Source: Novibacillus thermophilus (lineage in GTDB: Bacteria > Bacillota > Bacilli > Thermoactinomycetales > Novibacillaceae). Taken from it: a DNA stretch of 64,000 nucleotides. The translations under genes and the position numbers were made by a program. The DNA lies in the NCBI RefSeq assembly GCF_002005165.1, contig NZ_CP019699.1:682001-746000 (forward strand), in the 5' to 3' direction. Below the pieces are notes generated by a model that worked only from the letters and a program-made list of their open reading frames with translations, made no database searches and was not told the origin of the DNA. Of this stretch, positions 8,920-17,536 are shown piece by piece (the stretch's first letter is position 1; each line of letters begins with the position of its first letter).

Positions 8920-9249
8920 ATGTGCCATACTGAAGGGACGGTATTTGAAATCATTCTATACGGCGGCAACGCACGCAGCCTCGCGATGGAGGGAATTGCG
9001 GCAGCGAAAAAGGGGCAGTATTCCATCGCGCGGGACAAAATAGAGCAGGCAGCGGCTGAGATTGAAAAAGCGCATCGCATTCAAACAGAGATTATTCAAC
9101 GTGAAGCGGGAGGGAAACGACTTCCAGTCACTTTATTGCTCGTTCACGCGCAAGATCACTTGATGAATGCCATGACCGTAAAAGAATTGGCTGAGGAGTT
9201 CGTCAACTTGTATCAGGAGCTAGGAACATTAGGAGGGGACGAGCTTTGA
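8920..9249 (+). CDS. PTS IIA component, lactose/cellobiose family
   Basis: A 109-residue helical protein; the start chosen is the ATG at 8920 behind GGGGAGAG. The phosphorylated histidine is His76 in [13 protein letters not shown], the family active-site motif. It receives phosphate from HPr and hands it to Cys7 of the IIB. Its stop codon overlaps the TTG start of the GH4 gene, so the two are translationally coupled. Confidence 0.93.
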   Translation: MCHTEGTVFEIILYGGNARSLAMEGIAAAKKGQYSIARDKIEQAAAEIEKAHRIQTEIIQREAGGKRLPVTLLLVHAQDHLMNAMTVKELAEEFVNLYQELGTLGGDEL

Positions 9250-10586
9250 GAGGATTGAAGGTTGTCACGATAGGCGGCGGGTCTAGTTATACTCCGGAGC
9301 TCGTAGAAGGTTTGATCAAACGGTACGACACCCTTCCTGTCAGAGATCTGTGGCTCGTCGACATTCCGGAAGGCGAGGAGAAATTGAACATCGTTGGAAA
9401 CTTGGCGAAGCGTATGGTTGCGAAAGCTGGCGTGCCGATCGACATCCATTTGACGTTAGACAGAAGGGAAGCCTTAAAAGATGCAGACTTCGTGACGACA
9501 CAAATTCGGGTCGGTCTATTGAAGGCCCGTGCTAAAGATGAACATATCCCTTTGAAATATGGCGTCATCGGCCAGGAGACGAACGGGCCGGGAGGTTTGT
9601 TTAAAGGATTGCGAACGATTCCCGTCATTTTGGATATCGCGCGTGAAATGAACGAACTGTGCCCAAACGCGTGGTTAATCAACTTCTCCAACCCTGCGGG
9701 TATGGTGACTGAAGCGTTGCTCCGCTACGGCGAGTTTGACAAAGTGATCGGGCTGTGCAACATTCCGATTGGAATGCGGATGCGCGTGGCCCGAATGCTT
9801 GATGTCGAAGCCCATCGCATCTGTATTGATTTTGCCGGACTCAACCACATGGTGTTCGGGTTGAACGTATACTTGGATGGCGAAAACGTGACAGAACGGC
9901 TGTTGGCGTTGATGGTGGGGGAAAAAACGCCAGGTTTGACGGCGAAGAACATTCCCGACATTGAATGGGAACCGGAATTCATCAAAGCCCTGGGTGTGCT
10001 ACCGTGTCCGTACCTCAAATATTATTTTCAAACGGATGAGATGTTGCGAGAACAGCAAGCAGTAGTGAAAGAACAGGGGACACGGGCAGAAGTCGTCCAG
10101 AAGCTCGAAGAAGAACTGTTCGAACTGTACAAAAATCCCGATCTCGACACGAAGCCGCCCCAGCTGGAAAAGCGCGGCGGCGCCTACTACAGTGATGCGG
10201 CGTGCAGTCTCATCGATTCCATCTTTAATGACAGGCGGGATATTCAGGCCGTGAATGTGAGAAATAGCGGGGCGATTGCAAGCATCCCAGCCGAATCCGC
10301 CGTCGAAGTAAATTGTGTCATCACAAGGGACGGTCCTAAACCGATTGCTGTCGGAGACCTTCCGGTTCCCGTACGCGGTCTCGTGCAGCAAATTAAGTCA
10401 TTCGAACGCGTTGCAGCAGAAGCGGCTGTCACAGGCGATTACCACACCGCGCTCTTGGCCATGACGATCAATCCCCTCGTTCCGTCTGATGCGATAGCTA
10501 AACGTATGCTCGATGAGATGTTGGAGGCGCATCAGGCATACTTGCCGCAGTTTCGTCAATCATCACATTCTGACATTTTAGATTAG
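9246..10586 (+). CDS. GH4 6-phospho-beta-glucosidase (LicH/ChbF type)
   Basis: A 446-residue glycoside hydrolase family 4 enzyme, which uses NAD+ and a divalent metal to cleave phosphorylated disaccharides by oxidation-elimination. Visible are the nucleotide-binding loop [21 protein letters not shown] near 146-152, and the metal pair Cys171 in CNIPIG and His201 in [10 protein letters not shown](I/V)P is the form found in 6-phospho-beta-glucosidases. It closely resembles LicH, and ChbF is the equivalent in chitobiose operons. Starts with TTG behind AGGAGGGG, overlapping the IIA stop. A terminator follows, so it ends the operon. Confidence 0.93.
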   Translation: MRGLKVVTIGGGSSYTPELVEGLIKRYDTLPVRDLWLVDIPEGEEKLNIVGNLAKRMVAKAGVPIDIHLTLDRREALKDADFVTTQIRVGLLKARAKDEHIPLKYGVIGQETNGPGGLFKGLRTIPVILDIAREMNELCPNAWLINFSNPAGMVTEALLRYGEFDKVIGLCNIPIGMRMRVARMLDVEAHRICIDFAGLNHMVFGLNVYLDGENVTERLLALMVGEKTPGLTAKNIPDIEWEPEFIKALGVLPCPYLKYYFQTDEMLREQQAVVKEQGTRAEVVQKLEEELFELYKNPDLDTKPPQLEKRGGAYYSDAACSLIDSIFNDRRDIQAVNVRNSGAIASIPAESAVEVNCVITRDGPKPIAVGDLPVPVRGLVQQIKSFERVAAEAAVTGDYHTALLAMTINPLVPSDAIAKRMLDEMLEAHQAYLPQFRQSSHSDILD

Positions 10587-10631
10587 GTTTCCTTCTTCAG
10601 TTGCTGTCAAACGTCAATTTCGTTTAAACAC

Positions 10632-10660
10632 GCACCGCAACACAGCGGTGCTTTTCTGTT
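10632..10660 (+). terminator. Terminator of the sigma-54 PTS operon
   Basis: GCACCGC / GCGGTGC stem with a 6-base loop followed by TTTTCTGTT, 46 bases after the GH4 stop codon. Confidence 0.85.
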
Positions 10661-10803
10661 AGAATAAGAAATACACCTATTCGGACTGTCCGACATGCGC
10701 GTGATTGTGGGAAAAGCATGTCTCAGTCATAGCCCTTTTTCTGGTTCTTTAATGGGGCGTGGAGGTCAGTCATGGAAGAAGCAGGGACAAAAGGGGGACA
10801 GCG

Positions 10804-12764
10804 ATGGACAAGCTCACCTTACAATCCAAGAATCGCACTCAGGAACATGTAGAAAAAATCGCCCAGCTGTTTCCGAACGTGGTCACGGAAGCTGTAGATG
10901 AACGCGGTCAACTCAAGCGAGCCATCGACTTTGAGCTTCTGAAACAAGAACTGTCGGACACAGTTGTCGGAGGGGAAAAAGAACGGTATCAATTGACATG
11001 GCCAGGAAAGAAAAAAGCGATTCTCCTTGCCAACACGCCGACGGACAAAACGTTAAGACCGGTGAAAGCGGACAGCGTGGACTGGGAACGCACACAAAAC
11101 GTGTACATCGAAGGCGACAACTTGGAAGCGTTGAAGTTGTTGCAAGAGGCGTACTTGAACAAGGTCAAATGCATCTACATCGATCCCCCGTACAACACGG
11201 GCAAAGACTTTATCTATAAAGACGATTTTAAAAATTCATCCGACGAGTACCTGGAACAGTCGGGACAGGTGGATGAAGCGGGGAACAGGCTGTTCCAGAA
11301 CAGTGAAGTGAGCGGCCGGTTTCACAGTGACTGGTTGAGCATGATGTACGCAAGGCTGAAGTTAGCAAGACTCCTGTTAAGGGAGGACGGAGTCATCTTT
11401 ATCAGCATTGACGACAATGAAGCGGCCAACTTGAAGAAAATGTGTGACGAGATTTTCGGCGAAAACCACTATGTGGAAACGTTCTACATCCAGGTGAGGT
11501 ATGCCAACAAATCTCTGACGGAAAAAGACGACTTTCAAAAACTCATCGAGCAAGTACTCGTCTACTCGAAGGGACAATTCAAGCCAAACAAACCTTACGA
11601 ACCGTATGCGTTAGACAAATTCAAATACAAGGTCGTGGAAAAAGGGGAAGGGACCAAAACGCAAATCGGCGGGAAGAACGTCACGATTTTTAAAAAAGGC
11701 GAATACGACATTGTGGAAACCGAGCCGGGGCTCGACGGACTGAAAGAGACGTGGGCGAGCGGGACAGTTTTGACGGGCAATGCGTCCGGGAAGTTTTTTG
11801 ACCAGTATTTGTCCCCAGAGCGGACATTGACGGACTGGGCACGCTGTACAAGGTGGAGGGGATTGGTGAAGACGGCCTAGGGTACCGGTATTTTACCGGT
11901 CCCAAACGGCCAGGCGCCACAAAAGGGAAATTTTACTCTGGCGTTCCCCTGGAGAGGCGCCAAGAGATCGAGGCGGGCAGAGCGAAAAAATACAAGCCGA
12001 TCATCAATTTTTACGACTACAGTGCAAGTTTTGGCAACATCCGCCATGAAGGCGGCATCGACTTCAGGGGCGGCAAAAAACCGGTCAAAATGTTGAAAGA
12101 ACTGATTAAGATGTCCACCGGCCGCGACGATATCGTCCTCGATTTTTTTGCCGGATCGTCTTCCACCGCCCATGCGGTCATGGAGGTGAACGCGGAGGAT
12201 CAGGGAAACAGGAAATTCATCATGGTCCAGCTTCCGGAGCCGGTTGACGAGAATTCCGACTACTACAGGGCTGGTTTCACGACCATTAGCGAAATGGGGA
12301 AAGAGCGCATTCGGCGGGCGGCCCGAAAGATAAGGGAAGAGACAGGCGCCGAGATCGACTACGGCTTTAGAGTGTTTAAAGTCGACACTTCGAATATGAA
12401 AGACGTCTCCGATTCCCCCGGGGCGTTCAGCCAGGAACAGTTGTCTCTTTTCGCATCCAACATTAAAGAGGACCGCACGAGTGAAGACTTGCTCGTGCAA
12501 GCGATTCTAGCGTGCGGCCTGGAACTGTCGCTTCCGATAGAAACGAGAGACGTGGACGGCCGAAAAGTTCACTTTGTCGCAGAGAACGCGCTCGTGGCCT
12601 GTTTTGACGAACCCGTGACGGACGCCGTCGTGAGAGCGGTGGCGACCGTCAAACCGTCAAGAGCCGTGTTTCGGGACAGCTCCTTCGCCGACGACGCCGA
12701 CCGCCTCAACGCCGAAGAGATGTTGAAACGGTTTTCGCCGGGAACCGAAGTGAACGTCATTTAG
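10804..12764 (+). pseudogene. mod: Type III modification methyltransferase mod1 (frameshifted)
   Basis: An N6-adenine methyltransferase subunit of a type III system. The first frame (10804-11880) holds MDKLTLQSKN..., the catalytic DPPYNTG and the start of a middle target-recognition region. The second frame (open from about 11817 to 12764) resumes with GLGTLYKV...GLGYRYFTGPKR and contains DFFAGSSSTAHAV, the SAM-binding motif; DPPY-before-FxG order is the beta class. Restoring one C in the run at 11813-11816 joins the frames as QYLSP-RADIDGLG and gives a protein of about 653 residues. Residues 1-220 and the last 190 closely match mod2 downstream; the middle does not. Either an inactive specificity gene or an uncorrected base-call error. 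Confidence 0.85.
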
Positions 12765-12771
12765 TTTCTTT

Positions 12772-14109
12772 TTAAATAAACCCTAACGTGCTTAAAAAGA
12801 CAATGACGATCGTAAACGGTACGACCCAAGCCATGAGAAACTTCCAACTGGAAAACCAAACGGGCGACAGGGAGCTGCCGAGTGTGAACTCTTCCTTGAC
12901 GAGTGCCCTATTCATCCGGAACGAAACGAACAGAGCAATAAACAGGCACCCTAGCGGAAGCATGATGTTGCTCACTAAGTAATCGGTCAGATCGAACACC
13001 GTTTTTTGGAACAAGGTCACATGTTGCAGTGTGCTGGACGACAAGGCCGCCGGAATGCCCGCCGCGAAAACTACGGCCCCCGCTGTCCACGTCACCGGCT
13101 TTCTGGCGGTTCCTTTTTCGGTAAACGCCGAAATCATAATTTCGAACAAGCTGAAGGAAGACGTCAGAGTCGCAAACAGAAACAACAGCAAGAACAAACT
13201 TAAAAACAGTCCGCCCAGGGGCATCTGTTCAAAAGCCGAGGGCAAGACGATAAACAGTAACCCCGGTCCTTCCGTCGGTTCCAATCCGTAAGCGAACACG
13301 ACGGGAAAAATGGCGAGGCCGGCCAAAAACGAGACGAGGATGTTCATGAAGGCGACAGATCCCGCAGAAGACGGGATGCTCACCGTTTTGCCCAAATACG
13401 AACTGTACGTAACCATACAGGAAAACCCGACGGCCAGTGAAAAAAACGATTGGCCTAACGCGTACAATACGCCTTCTGCAGTTATGTCGGAAAAATCCGG
13501 TGCGAGGAAAAATCGCACGCCTTCCACAGCTCCGTCTAGAGTTACAGCGCGGATGACAAGGATGATGAAGAAGATAAAGAGGAGCGGCATCAAATACTTG
13601 TTCGCTTTCTCGATCCCCTTTCGAATGCCTGAGGCGATGACCAACACGTTTAACAGAAGGAATAAGGCAAGACCTGACAACGTAATCAGCGGCGACCCGA
13701 TAATGTGTTCAAAGAGAGCCGGGTATTGGGCGCTTTCGTCGATGACATTCCCTGTGAGGGACAGAACGCTGTAAATGAGGACCCAGCCCCCGACGACGCT
13801 GTAGAACGACAACAACAAAAAACAGCCGACGACTCCCAGACGGCCGATCCACACCCATTGACTGTTGGGGGCCAGCTTTTGATAAGCACTGATGGCCTCC
13901 TTTCCCGCGCCTCGCCCGATGACAAATTCAGAGATCAACATCGGCAGGCCGATGAGTACGGTGAAGAAGACAAAGATCAGAAAGAAGGCGCCTCCGCCGT
14001 TCATGCCGGTGACGTACGGAAATTTCCAAATCGCCCCCAGCCCGATGGCAGCTCCGGCAGATGCTAAAATGAAACCGAGGTGTGACGACCACTGTTCCCT
14101 TTCCCTCAT
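12772..14109 (-). CDS. NSS family sodium-dependent amino-acid transporter
   Basis: A 445-residue membrane protein of the neurotransmitter:sodium symporter family. The N terminus WSSHLGFILASAGAAIGLGAIWKFPYVTGMNGGG is split here into its known parts: the unwound helix 1 (ASAGAAIGLGAIWKFPY) that binds Na+ and substrate, and GGGAFFLIF of helix 2. About 11-12 hydrophobic segments follow, the 11-helix length being common in bacterial members. It takes up an amino acid or related compound with Na+. It is convergent with mod1 (8-base gap) and divergent from an M19 dipeptidase gene, a pairing that could link dipeptide cleavage to amino-acid transport; that link is inferred. Confidence 0.93.
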   Translation of the reverse strand: MREREQWSSHLGFILASAGAAIGLGAIWKFPYVTGMNGGGAFFLIFVFFTVLIGLPMLISEFVIGRGAGKEAISAYQKLAPNSQWVWIGRLGVVGCFLLLSFYSVVGGWVLIYSVLSLTGNVIDESAQYPALFEHIIGSPLITLSGLALFLLLNVLVIASGIRKGIEKANKYLMPLLFIFFIILVIRAVTLDGAVEGVRFFLAPDFSDITAEGVLYALGQSFFSLAVGFSCMVTYSSYLGKTVSIPSSAGSVAFMNILVSFLAGLAIFPVVFAYGLEPTEGPGLLFIVLPSAFEQMPLGGLFLSLFLLLFLFATLTSSFSLFEIMISAFTEKGTARKPVTWTAGAVVFAAGIPAALSSSTLQHVTLFQKTVFDLTDYLVSNIMLPLGCLFIALFVSFRMNRALVKEEFTLGSSLSPVWFSSWKFLMAWVVPFTIVIVFLSTLGFI

Positions 14110-14275
14110 AAAGTTTCCCCCATTCTATTTGTTTCACAGTTAACTTTACACTATGGCGGTGGCGTCCCACAACTGTCAACACACTTTGCAGAAAGAACTC
14201 GTTTTGTGTGACGGTCGACGAACTGAAGCCGTTTAAGTCCACAGCGAAATCGGTTAAAAAGGAGAGAGGAAGACG

Positions 14276-15223
14276 TTGAAAGTAGTGGACACCCATTGTG
14301 ATGCTTTGTATAAAATGTGGCAGCATGGGAGCGCGATGCGTTTCGAAAACGCGGATGACTTGCAAACGAATCTGACACGTCTCAAGGAAGGTCAAGTGGC
14401 GGTGCAGTGTTTTGCCGTGTTTGTCGATCCAGCCATACAAACTTCGCAACAATTTCAAGTCGCTTTAGACCAAATCGACCTGTTTCACACCGAAATCTTG
14501 CAGAAGCACCCGATGATCAAACAGATCACGTCGTGGGATGCACTCGATCGTTTACAGCCGGGGGAAATCGGCGCGCTTTTGACGCTGGAGGGAGTCGATG
14601 TCATCGGCAACGATCTGGCCAGATTGAGGACGCTGTACCGCCTGGGGATCAGGTCCGTCGGATTGACCTGGAACTTTGCTAATCTTTGCGCCGACGGCTG
14701 CTGGGAACAGAGGGGTGCGGGCCTCACCCGCTTAGGTGAGGAAGTGGTAAAACTCAATAACGACTACCGTATCTGGACGGACGTCTCCCATTTGAGTGAG
14801 CGGTCATTCTGGGACGTATTGGCACTAGCGGAATATCCGATTGCGAGCCACTCTAATGCGAAAGCAGTGTGTGACCATGCGCGAAACCTCTCCGACGAAC
14901 AAGCGACGGCATTGTTTGAGAAAGGCGGTTTCATCGGGATTGTGTTTTATCCCCCTTTCGTCAAAAAGGCGGAAACCGTCACGGTGGACGATGTACTGTT
15001 TCACATCGAGCATTTTTGTGCCCTGGGCGGTGTGAAACACATAGGGTTTGGTTCAGATTTTGACGGGATTGACACTTTCGTGCACGGCTTAGAAGATGCG
15101 TCGAAATACCAGCGGTTCATCGAGACACTGCTAAAGTATTACAAGGAAGAAGACGTGAAAGGGTTTGCGTATGAAAACTTCCTCAACCACCGACCAGGTC
15201 GTACACCAAAGGAATCAACATAA
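14276..15223 (+). CDS. M19 family membrane-type dipeptidase
   Basis: A 315-residue zinc dipeptidase of the M19 (renal dipeptidase) family. It starts with VVDTHCDALYKMW (the HxD zinc ligands), has LTLEGVD near residue 102 (bridging Glu), ASHSNAKAVCDHARNLSD (zinc His pair) and GFGSDFDGID near 256-265 (catalytic-site Asp). No signal peptide is visible, so the enzyme is cytoplasmic. TTG start behind GGAGAGAGG. It is transcribed away from the NSS transporter gene and ends at its own terminator. Confidence 0.93.
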   Translation: MKVVDTHCDALYKMWQHGSAMRFENADDLQTNLTRLKEGQVAVQCFAVFVDPAIQTSQQFQVALDQIDLFHTEILQKHPMIKQITSWDALDRLQPGEIGALLTLEGVDVIGNDLARLRTLYRLGIRSVGLTWNFANLCADGCWEQRGAGLTRLGEEVVKLNNDYRIWTDVSHLSERSFWDVLALAEYPIASHSNAKAVCDHARNLSDEQATALFEKGGFIGIVFYPPFVKKAETVTVDDVLFHIEHFCALGGVKHIGFGSDFDGIDTFVHGLEDASKYQRFIETLLKYYKEEDVKGFAYENFLNHRPGRTPKEST

Positions 15224-15227
15224 GGAC

Positions 15228-15258
15228 AGTGCGCTTCAGGAGGAAGCGCACTTTGTTT
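15228..15258 (+). terminator. Terminator after the M19 dipeptidase gene
   Basis: AGTGCGCTTC / GAAGCGCACT perfect 10-bp stem with AGGAG loop and TTGTTTT tail, immediately after the stop codon. Confidence 0.88.
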
Positions 15259-15323
15259 TATGCAATGGTGCACCTTTTTCTGACCTTTTGAATGTTGATT
15301 TTCTTTTCAAAGCTAGTTAACAG

Positions 15324-15349
15324 AGAGGCGCAAACCGTGCGCCTCTTTT
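15324..15349. terminator. Hairpin between dipeptidase and MATE genes
   Basis: AGAGGCGCA / TGCGCCTCT perfect 9-bp stem. It has a T run on the plus strand and abuts the stop codon of the convergent MATE gene, so it probably serves both strands, although the minus-strand side lacks a strong T tract. Confidence 0.65.
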
Positions 15350-16664
15350 AAAAATGCCGTCGGTGATACGCGTAAATGGTCGCCAACACGACAATTTCAG
15401 ACAGCGGGATGGCAAGCCACACTCCGTTAATACCGAACAGCGGCGGGAGGATAAGGAGAAATGCGAGCATCACAACAATTTCCCGGGCTGCGGTGATCCA
15501 CGTTGCCATCCCGACGTGTCCGATGGATTGATAGTACGTCATCATGACGAAGTTGACGCCCATAAACAGGTACGCAATAAAGAACAGCCGGACGCCCGTG
15601 ACGGCTAAAGCCATAATGTCCTGGGGAAAGTCGCCAAAGATGGCGACGATCGGCCGGGCTGCCAACAAGCCGACGAGGAAAGACAGGGAACCAGCGGCGA
15701 CGGCCGTCCAAATGGCGATCTTCATCGTTTGTTGTTCGCGGGCGCGGTTTTGCGCACCGTGGAAATAACTGATGAGAGGCTGGATGGCTGCCCCCAATCC
15801 GAGGAAGGCCATCAACATCACGCTGTGAACGTAGTTCAGGACAGAAAAGGCAGCGACTCCATCTGTTCCGGCAATGTATTTCAGTGTCACGTTGTGGGCG
15901 AGGGTGAACACCGAGATTCCGACTTCTGAGAGGAAACTCGGGAAACCGATCACGACTGACCGGACAAACAGCCTTTTGTCAAACGTTGACCGGACGAAGC
16001 GCAAGTGGTTGGTCTTTGTGAAAAAGTGAAGGCAAAGGACCAAAATTCCGAGCACGGCTGCCAAAATCGTGCTTAACGCCGCACCCGTCACACCCCAATT
16101 GAACACGTACAGAAAGACGTAATTGAGGGCGATATTGACGAGCGCTGTCGTCATTAAAGACACCATGGCGAGGTTCGGATTTCCGTCGTTGCGAACAAAG
16201 ACGCTGAGGGCATTTTCAATTGTGAAAACAAAGCCGAACAGCAATAAAACATGCATATAACGCGACACATACGGATACGTGTCGGCGTTGGCACCGAGTG
16301 CATACGCGAGGGGCTCGCGGAAAAAGAGAGCTGTGACCCCGATAATCAGCGTCGAACCAAAAATAAGGAAGAGCGCCTGGGTAAAGATGTGTTGAGCCTG
16401 CTCATACAGCTTGGCCCCCATGTGTTGAGAATAAAGAGTGGCCGCTCCGACCCCAATCCAAATGGACATCGCCAGAAATACCGTATAAACCGGTTGCGCA
16501 ATCCCGACCCCGGCCAGGGCAACCGGGCCGAGGCGGTTTCCGACCATGACACCATCAACGACGAAATTGACCGCCATCAACAGCATTCCGACGAGTGACG
16601 GAACGAGATAGCGGACAAACGTGCGCCACACGGATTCAGTTTCCAGTCGGTTCAATTGTGCCAT
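15348..16664 (-). CDS. MATE family efflux transporter
   Basis: A 438-residue polytopic protein with 12 predicted hydrophobic segments in two matching halves. The first helix region PSLVGMLLMAVNFVVDGVMVGNRLGPVALAGVGIAQPV and the equivalent in the second half (FVMMTYYQSIGHVGMATW) are characteristic of the multidrug and toxic compound extrusion family, DinF/NorM-like branch. These pumps export cationic compounds with Na+ or H+. A single-gene unit, convergent with the dipeptidase gene. The substrate cannot be told. Confidence 0.9.
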   Translation of the reverse strand: MAQLNRLETESVWRTFVRYLVPSLVGMLLMAVNFVVDGVMVGNRLGPVALAGVGIAQPVYTVFLAMSIWIGVGAATLYSQHMGAKLYEQAQHIFTQALFLIFGSTLIIGVTALFFREPLAYALGANADTYPYVSRYMHVLLLFGFVFTIENALSVFVRNDGNPNLAMVSLMTTALVNIALNYVFLYVFNWGVTGAALSTILAAVLGILVLCLHFFTKTNHLRFVRSTFDKRLFVRSVVIGFPSFLSEVGISVFTLAHNVTLKYIAGTDGVAAFSVLNYVHSVMLMAFLGLGAAIQPLISYFHGAQNRAREQQTMKIAIWTAVAAGSLSFLVGLLAARPIVAIFGDFPQDIMALAVTGVRLFFIAYLFMGVNFVMMTYYQSIGHVGMATWITAAREIVVMLAFLLILPPLFGINGVWLAIPLSEIVVLATIYAYHRRHF

Positions 16665-16791
16665 GAGCCTCTTCCTTCTGACTTAAGTTGAAAGGGTTAA
16701 TTCTTAGTATTATAACGGAATTCCTGATGAGCAGAATAAGAACTGAAAGAAACATTGTCAAGAAGGAATTCTTTGAAAAGGGCTGTTATGT

Positions 16792-17457
16792 GTGGATACC
16801 ACTTTCTACTTTCTCTATGCTGTCGGTTATGTATGGCTGCTACTCCGCGGGCTCACATCCCTTCAGAGAGATCAAATTGGGTCCCTCACTTCCATCGCAT
16901 ACCTTATTATAATCGGATTAGCGCTGGACAATGTTGTGGCGGCGTCAGGGCGTTTCATCGGGGAAGGATCGTTGTTGCGACATCTGAACCTCATCTGCTA
17001 CTGGCTCCACGCTTTTTTGACCCCGACACTCGTCCTGTTTTCGCTAGGTGTTTTAAGGTCCGCCGGCGTCAAAGGGATGCAGTCTAAACCGGCGCTGTAC
17101 GGCGCCATCCTGCTGACAGGCGCCCTCATCGGTCTTGAAGTGGCGACCGTCACATGGGGGATGGAGCTGAAACCGAAGATGGAGTCTGGCGTTTTGCGCT
17201 ACGTTCCAGCAGATTCCTCCGGTGGTTCGGGCATCATGGTTATGCTCGTGACGGTTGTGCTAGTGGTCGCCGGCGCCATTCTCTGGAAAAAAACGCAGTG
17301 GAGGTGGATGTTTATCGGGGCCGCGGCCATGGCTGTTGGCAGCCTCGTTCCGATCCCAGCTCACCGTTCTACCGTCATGAACGGACTTGAGTTCGTATTG
17401 CTGACGACACTGGTGGCGACAAAATGGCACCAAGACTCTCAAATTACAGCAAATTGA
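16792..17457 (+). CDS. Unrecognised six-to-seven-helix membrane protein
   Basis: A 221-residue hydrophobic protein, GTG start at 16792 with only a weak upstream AAAAGGG ribosome site. It has about six or seven spans, with notable segments SIAYLIIIGLALDNVVAASGRFIG, a histidine inside ICYWLHAFLTPTLVLFSLG, and a C-terminal LVPIPAHRSTVMNGLEFVLL. No family is recognised. It lies 80 bases ahead of mod2 on the same strand, so it may be cotranscribed with the restriction-modification genes, but no functional link is visible. Confidence 0.65.
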   Translation: MDTTFYFLYAVGYVWLLLRGLTSLQRDQIGSLTSIAYLIIIGLALDNVVAASGRFIGEGSLLRHLNLICYWLHAFLTPTLVLFSLGVLRSAGVKGMQSKPALYGAILLTGALIGLEVATVTWGMELKPKMESGVLRYVPADSSGGSGIMVMLVTVVLVVAGAILWKKTQWRWMFIGAAAMAVGSLVPIPAHRSTVMNGLEFVLLTTLVATKWHQDSQITAN

Positions 17458-17536
17458 ACGCCGATTCGTTTGATATAATCTGAACATGGGGCTTAAAAAA
17501 CACCTGTGAGCTGCTTGAGGAATGGGGAGGACGCGT

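Noticed and set aside
12772-14109. Plus-strand frames opposite the NSS transporter gene
   Set aside because: Antisense shadows of a clear membrane-protein gene, with no ribosome sites.
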